A stretch of 64,000 bases of DNA, taken from assembly GCA_031979385.1 (NCBI GenBank), contig DALZEF010000003.1, positions 1 through 64,000 of the forward strand. The letters are read 5' to 3'. The number at the start of each line of letters is the position of its first letter. The stretch's first letter is position 1. The notes under the pieces are model-generated. The model worked only from the letters and a program-made list of their open reading frames with translations, made no database searches and was not told the DNA's origin. The position numbers and the translations under genes are program-made. Source of the stretch: Timonella sp031979385 (GTDB taxonomy: Bacteria > Actinomycetota > Actinomycetes > Actinomycetales > Cellulomonadaceae). Below are positions 62,096 through 64,000 of this stretch, piece after piece.

Positions 62096-62335
62096 TCACT
62101 CGCTAACGCTGGGTGCAGTACGAATGCCGAGCTCACGCTCACGCAGAATCGTGTAGATTCGTGCGATGTCGCGACGAACGGCCTTGAGTCGACCGTGCGT
62201 CTCAAGCTGACCAGAGGCAGCCTGGAAACGCAGGTTGAAGAGTTCCTTCTTTGCCTTCTCGAGTTCAGCTACGAGAGCTGCGTCATCGAGCAGGTCCAAC
62301 TCCTTGGCTTCGAGACCCTTAGTTCCTACAGCCAT
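62096..62335 (-). CDS. rpmC: ribosomal protein uL29
   Basis: 79 residues: LVAELEKAKKELFNLRFQAA SGQLETHGRLKAVRRDIARI YTILRERELG. Overlaps rplP by one base. Confidence 0.97.
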   Translation of the reverse strand: MAVGTKGLEAKELDLLDDAALVAELEKAKKELFNLRFQAASGQLETHGRLKAVRRDIARIYTILRERELGIRTAPSVSE

Positions 62336-62754
62336 CAGTTAGCACCTCCTTCGCGTACCACGAAACGGCACTTCATTGGGAGCTTGTGCATCGCGCGACG
62401 CATTGCCTCGCGTGCGAGCGGCTCCGGAACTCCTGCCAGTTCGAATACGATTCGTCCTGGCTTGACGTTTGCAACCCACCATTCAGGCGAACCCTTACCG
62501 GAACCCATACGAGTTTCGGCTGGCTTCTTGGTGAGGGGGCGGTCTGGATAGATGTTGATCCAGACCTTACCGCCACGCTTGATGTGACGGGTCATCGCAA
62601 TACGTGCAGCTTCAATCTGACGGTTGGTGACGTATGCAGGGGTCAAAGCCTGGATACCGTACTCACCAAACGCGACAACGTTGCCACCCTTGGATGCGCC
62701 GGAGCGCGATGGGTGGTGCTGCTTGCGGTGCTTAAGCCTGCGCGGGATAAGCAT
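62335..62754 (-). CDS. rplP: ribosomal protein uL16
   Basis: 139 residues from ATG 62754 (MLIPRRLKHRKQHHPSRSGA). The frame is open to 62955 but that overlaps rpsC and is unlike L16. Contains VWINIYPDRPLTKKPAETRM GSGKGSPEWWVANVKPGR. Confidence 0.96.
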   Translation of the reverse strand: MLIPRRLKHRKQHHPSRSGASKGGNVVAFGEYGIQALTPAYVTNRQIEAARIAMTRHIKRGGKVWINIYPDRPLTKKPAETRMGSGKGSPEWWVANVKPGRIVFELAGVPEPLAREAMRRAMHKLPMKCRFVVREGGAN

Positions 62755-62758
62755 TCGC

Positions 62759-63580
62759 TCAGGCCTCCGTTCCGGTTTCAGCGGCTGGAGTTGCTGCCTC
62801 GGCTGGAGCCGACTCAGCAGTTGCAGTTTCCTGCGCAGCCTTGTTGCGGTCGTTGTTACGGCGACCACCACGCGAAGGACGGTCAGAGCGCCCGCGACCG
62901 GCACGTGGTGCCTGCGCTGCCTGCTGAGCGTTGAATTCCTTCTCGGTGATGTCACCCTTGTAGATCCATACCTTCACACCGATGCGACCAAAGGTCGTAC
63001 GTGCCTCATAGAAGCCGTAGTCGATGTTCGCACGAAGAGTGTGAAGTGGAACGCGTCCCTCGCGGTAGAACTCGGAACGGCTCATCTCTGCGCCGCCGAG
63101 ACGACCGGAGCACTGAACACGAATTCCCTTGGCGCCTGCGCGGAGCGCGGACTGCATGCCCTTGCGCATTGCGCGACGGAAGGAAACACGCGATGCAAGC
63201 TGCTCAGCAATACCCTGAGCAACAAGCTGTGCTTCGATCTCTGCGTTCTTGACCTCGAGGATGTTGAGCTGAACCTGCTTGCCGGTGAGCTTTTCAAGCT
63301 CTCCGCGAATACGGTCTGCTTCGGCTCCACGACGGCCGATTACGATACCTGGACGTGCGGTGTGGATGTCAACGCGAACGCGGTCACGCGTACGCTCGAT
63401 CTCTACCTTTGCGATACCTGCGCGCTCAAGGCCTTCGCTCATGAGCTTGCGGATAGCTACGTCCTCACGAACGTAGTCGCGGTAACGCTGACCAGGCTTT
63501 GTGCTGTCAGCAAACCAACGCGACCGGTGGTCGGTGGTAATGCCGAGGCGGTACCCGTGCGGGTGAACCTTCTGTCCCAC
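62759..63580 (-). CDS. rpsC: ribosomal protein uS3
   Basis: 273 residues: MGQKVHPHGYRLGITTDHRS, KH domain VIGRRGAEADRIRGELEKLT, RRAMRKGMQSALRAGAKGIR. The last 55 residues are an extra Arg/Gly then Ala/Glu-rich tail. Confidence 0.97.
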   Translation of the reverse strand: MGQKVHPHGYRLGITTDHRSRWFADSTKPGQRYRDYVREDVAIRKLMSEGLERAGIAKVEIERTRDRVRVDIHTARPGIVIGRRGAEADRIRGELEKLTGKQVQLNILEVKNAEIEAQLVAQGIAEQLASRVSFRRAMRKGMQSALRAGAKGIRVQCSGRLGGAEMSRSEFYREGRVPLHTLRANIDYGFYEARTTFGRIGVKVWIYKGDITEKEFNAQQAAQAPRAGRGRSDRPSRGGRRNNDRNKAAQETATAESAPAEAATPAAETGTEA

Positions 63581-63948
63581 TATCGGGCCCCTTCCTTGTC
63601 GTCAACCGGAGCTACAACCACGGTGATGTGGCTGGTCCGCTTGAGGATCTGGCTTGCACGACCCTGAGCACGGGGGCGGAAACGCTTGAGCGTTGGTCCC
63701 TCGTCTACGAGCGCAGTCTTGATGACGAGGTTGTTCTCGTCAAAGGCTGCGTTGTCGCGGTCGGCGATTACCCGTGCGTTTGCGATCGCGCTCTGCACGA
63801 CCTTGAGTACTGGCTCGCTTGCAGCCTGTGGTGCAAACTTCAGTACGGCTACGGCCTCAGTGGCCTGCTTGCCACGGATAAGATCCACGACGCGACGGGC
63901 CTTCTGGGGCGTGACACGGATAAACCGAGCCTTCGCCATGGCTTCCAT
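63580..63948 (-). CDS. rplV: ribosomal protein uL22
   Basis: 122 residues from ATG 63948 (MEAMAKARFIRVTPQKARRV VDLIRGKQATEAV). ATG 63975 would add nine residues, less like the family. Ends KRTSHITVVVAPVDDKEGAR; stop overlaps rpsC start. The next gene, expected rpsS, is beyond the right edge; I could not read its end with certainty. Confidence 0.95.
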   Translation of the reverse strand: MEAMAKARFIRVTPQKARRVVDLIRGKQATEAVAVLKFAPQAASEPVLKVVQSAIANARVIADRDNAAFDENNLVIKTALVDEGPTLKRFRPRAQGRASQILKRTSHITVVVAPVDDKEGAR

Positions 63949-64000
63949 TGCTGTCCTGCCTTCTTGGTTCGTCATGACCAGAAGTAGTCCTCGCTACTGA

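Noticed and set aside
62624..63667. 347-codon plus-strand frame over rpsC/rplP
   Set aside because: Shadow of ribosomal protein genes; similar long shadows occur at 40003-40848 and 61132-62106.
1..64000. tRNA genes, CRISPR arrays, prophage or insertion sequences
   Set aside because: None could be recognised: no cloverleaf-like segment with CCA-side pairing, no regularly spaced direct repeats, no transposase or phage gene.

Overview
The window is 64 kb of a moderately GC-rich actinobacterial chromosome. The evidence is a WhiB regulator, GuaB3 next to GuaB, an F420-type LLM oxidoreductase, polyphosphate-glucokinase-like and CobW-like proteins, frequent GTG starts, and the actinobacterial order of the ribosomal protein operon. 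The operon lacks map and rpsD at their usual places, as in some Actinomycetales and bifidobacteria; a member of or near the Actinomycetaceae is my guess, not a proof. No rRNA, tRNA, CRISPR array, phage or intact transposon was recognised.

Layout. 1-1.5 kb: 3' end of ackA, a decayed DUF1778-type antitoxin, a small lipoprotein. 1.6-9.2 kb: guaB3, a DEDD exonuclease, a RluA-type pseudouridine synthase, guaB, a MerR-like regulator divergent from a WhiB3/WhiD-like gene, and a solitary groES behind a CIRCE operator. 9.6-12.1 kb: a THUMP-like methyltransferase and a YbdK-type glutamate-cysteine ligase. 12.2-17.7 kb: four tandem paralogous lipoproteins of an unrecognised family; a fifth member lies at 38.3 kb. 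17.8-20.1 kb: a zinc-starvation cluster of cysteine-poor ribosomal proteins (bL36B, bL31B, bL28, bL33, uS14) and a CobW-like protein without a P-loop, arranged around a Zur-like box. 20.2-25.6 kb: tsaD, a sulfurtransferase, rimI, tsaB, tsaE and alr, all on the minus strand.

25.7-33.9 kb: a glycan-utilisation locus with a secreted sialidase-fold protein carrying a ricin-type lectin, a LacI regulator, an ABC sugar importer (binding protein and two permeases) and a GH2 glycosidase. Four similar LacI-type palindromes flank the regulator. 34-46.3 kb: cell-wall and cofactor genes (nucleoside kinase, nnr, LLM oxidoreductase, acpS, glmS, coaA, dedA-like, def, glmM). 46.4-64 kb, minus strand: rpsI-rplM, trhO, truA, a ROK kinase (plus strand), and the long ribosomal run rplV-rpsC-rplP-rpmC-rpsQ-rplN-rplX-rplE-rpsN-rpsH-rplF-rplR-rpsE-rpmD-rplO-secY-adk-infA-rpmJ-rpsM-rpsK-rpoA-rplQ.

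The least explained signal is in the gaps between genes. Four elements of 66-67 bp share the ends CGATGGG...CCCATCG but have differing, self-complementary interiors. Three elements of about 59 bp share ends TGAGAGT...ACTCTCA. An 11-bp motif TTG(G/C)CGACGA recurs beside many of them, and several further perfect palindromes with 24-28 bp arms occur once each. Some could end transcription, but one lies in a divergent promoter gap, so terminator function does not explain them all. All alignments here were made by eye.
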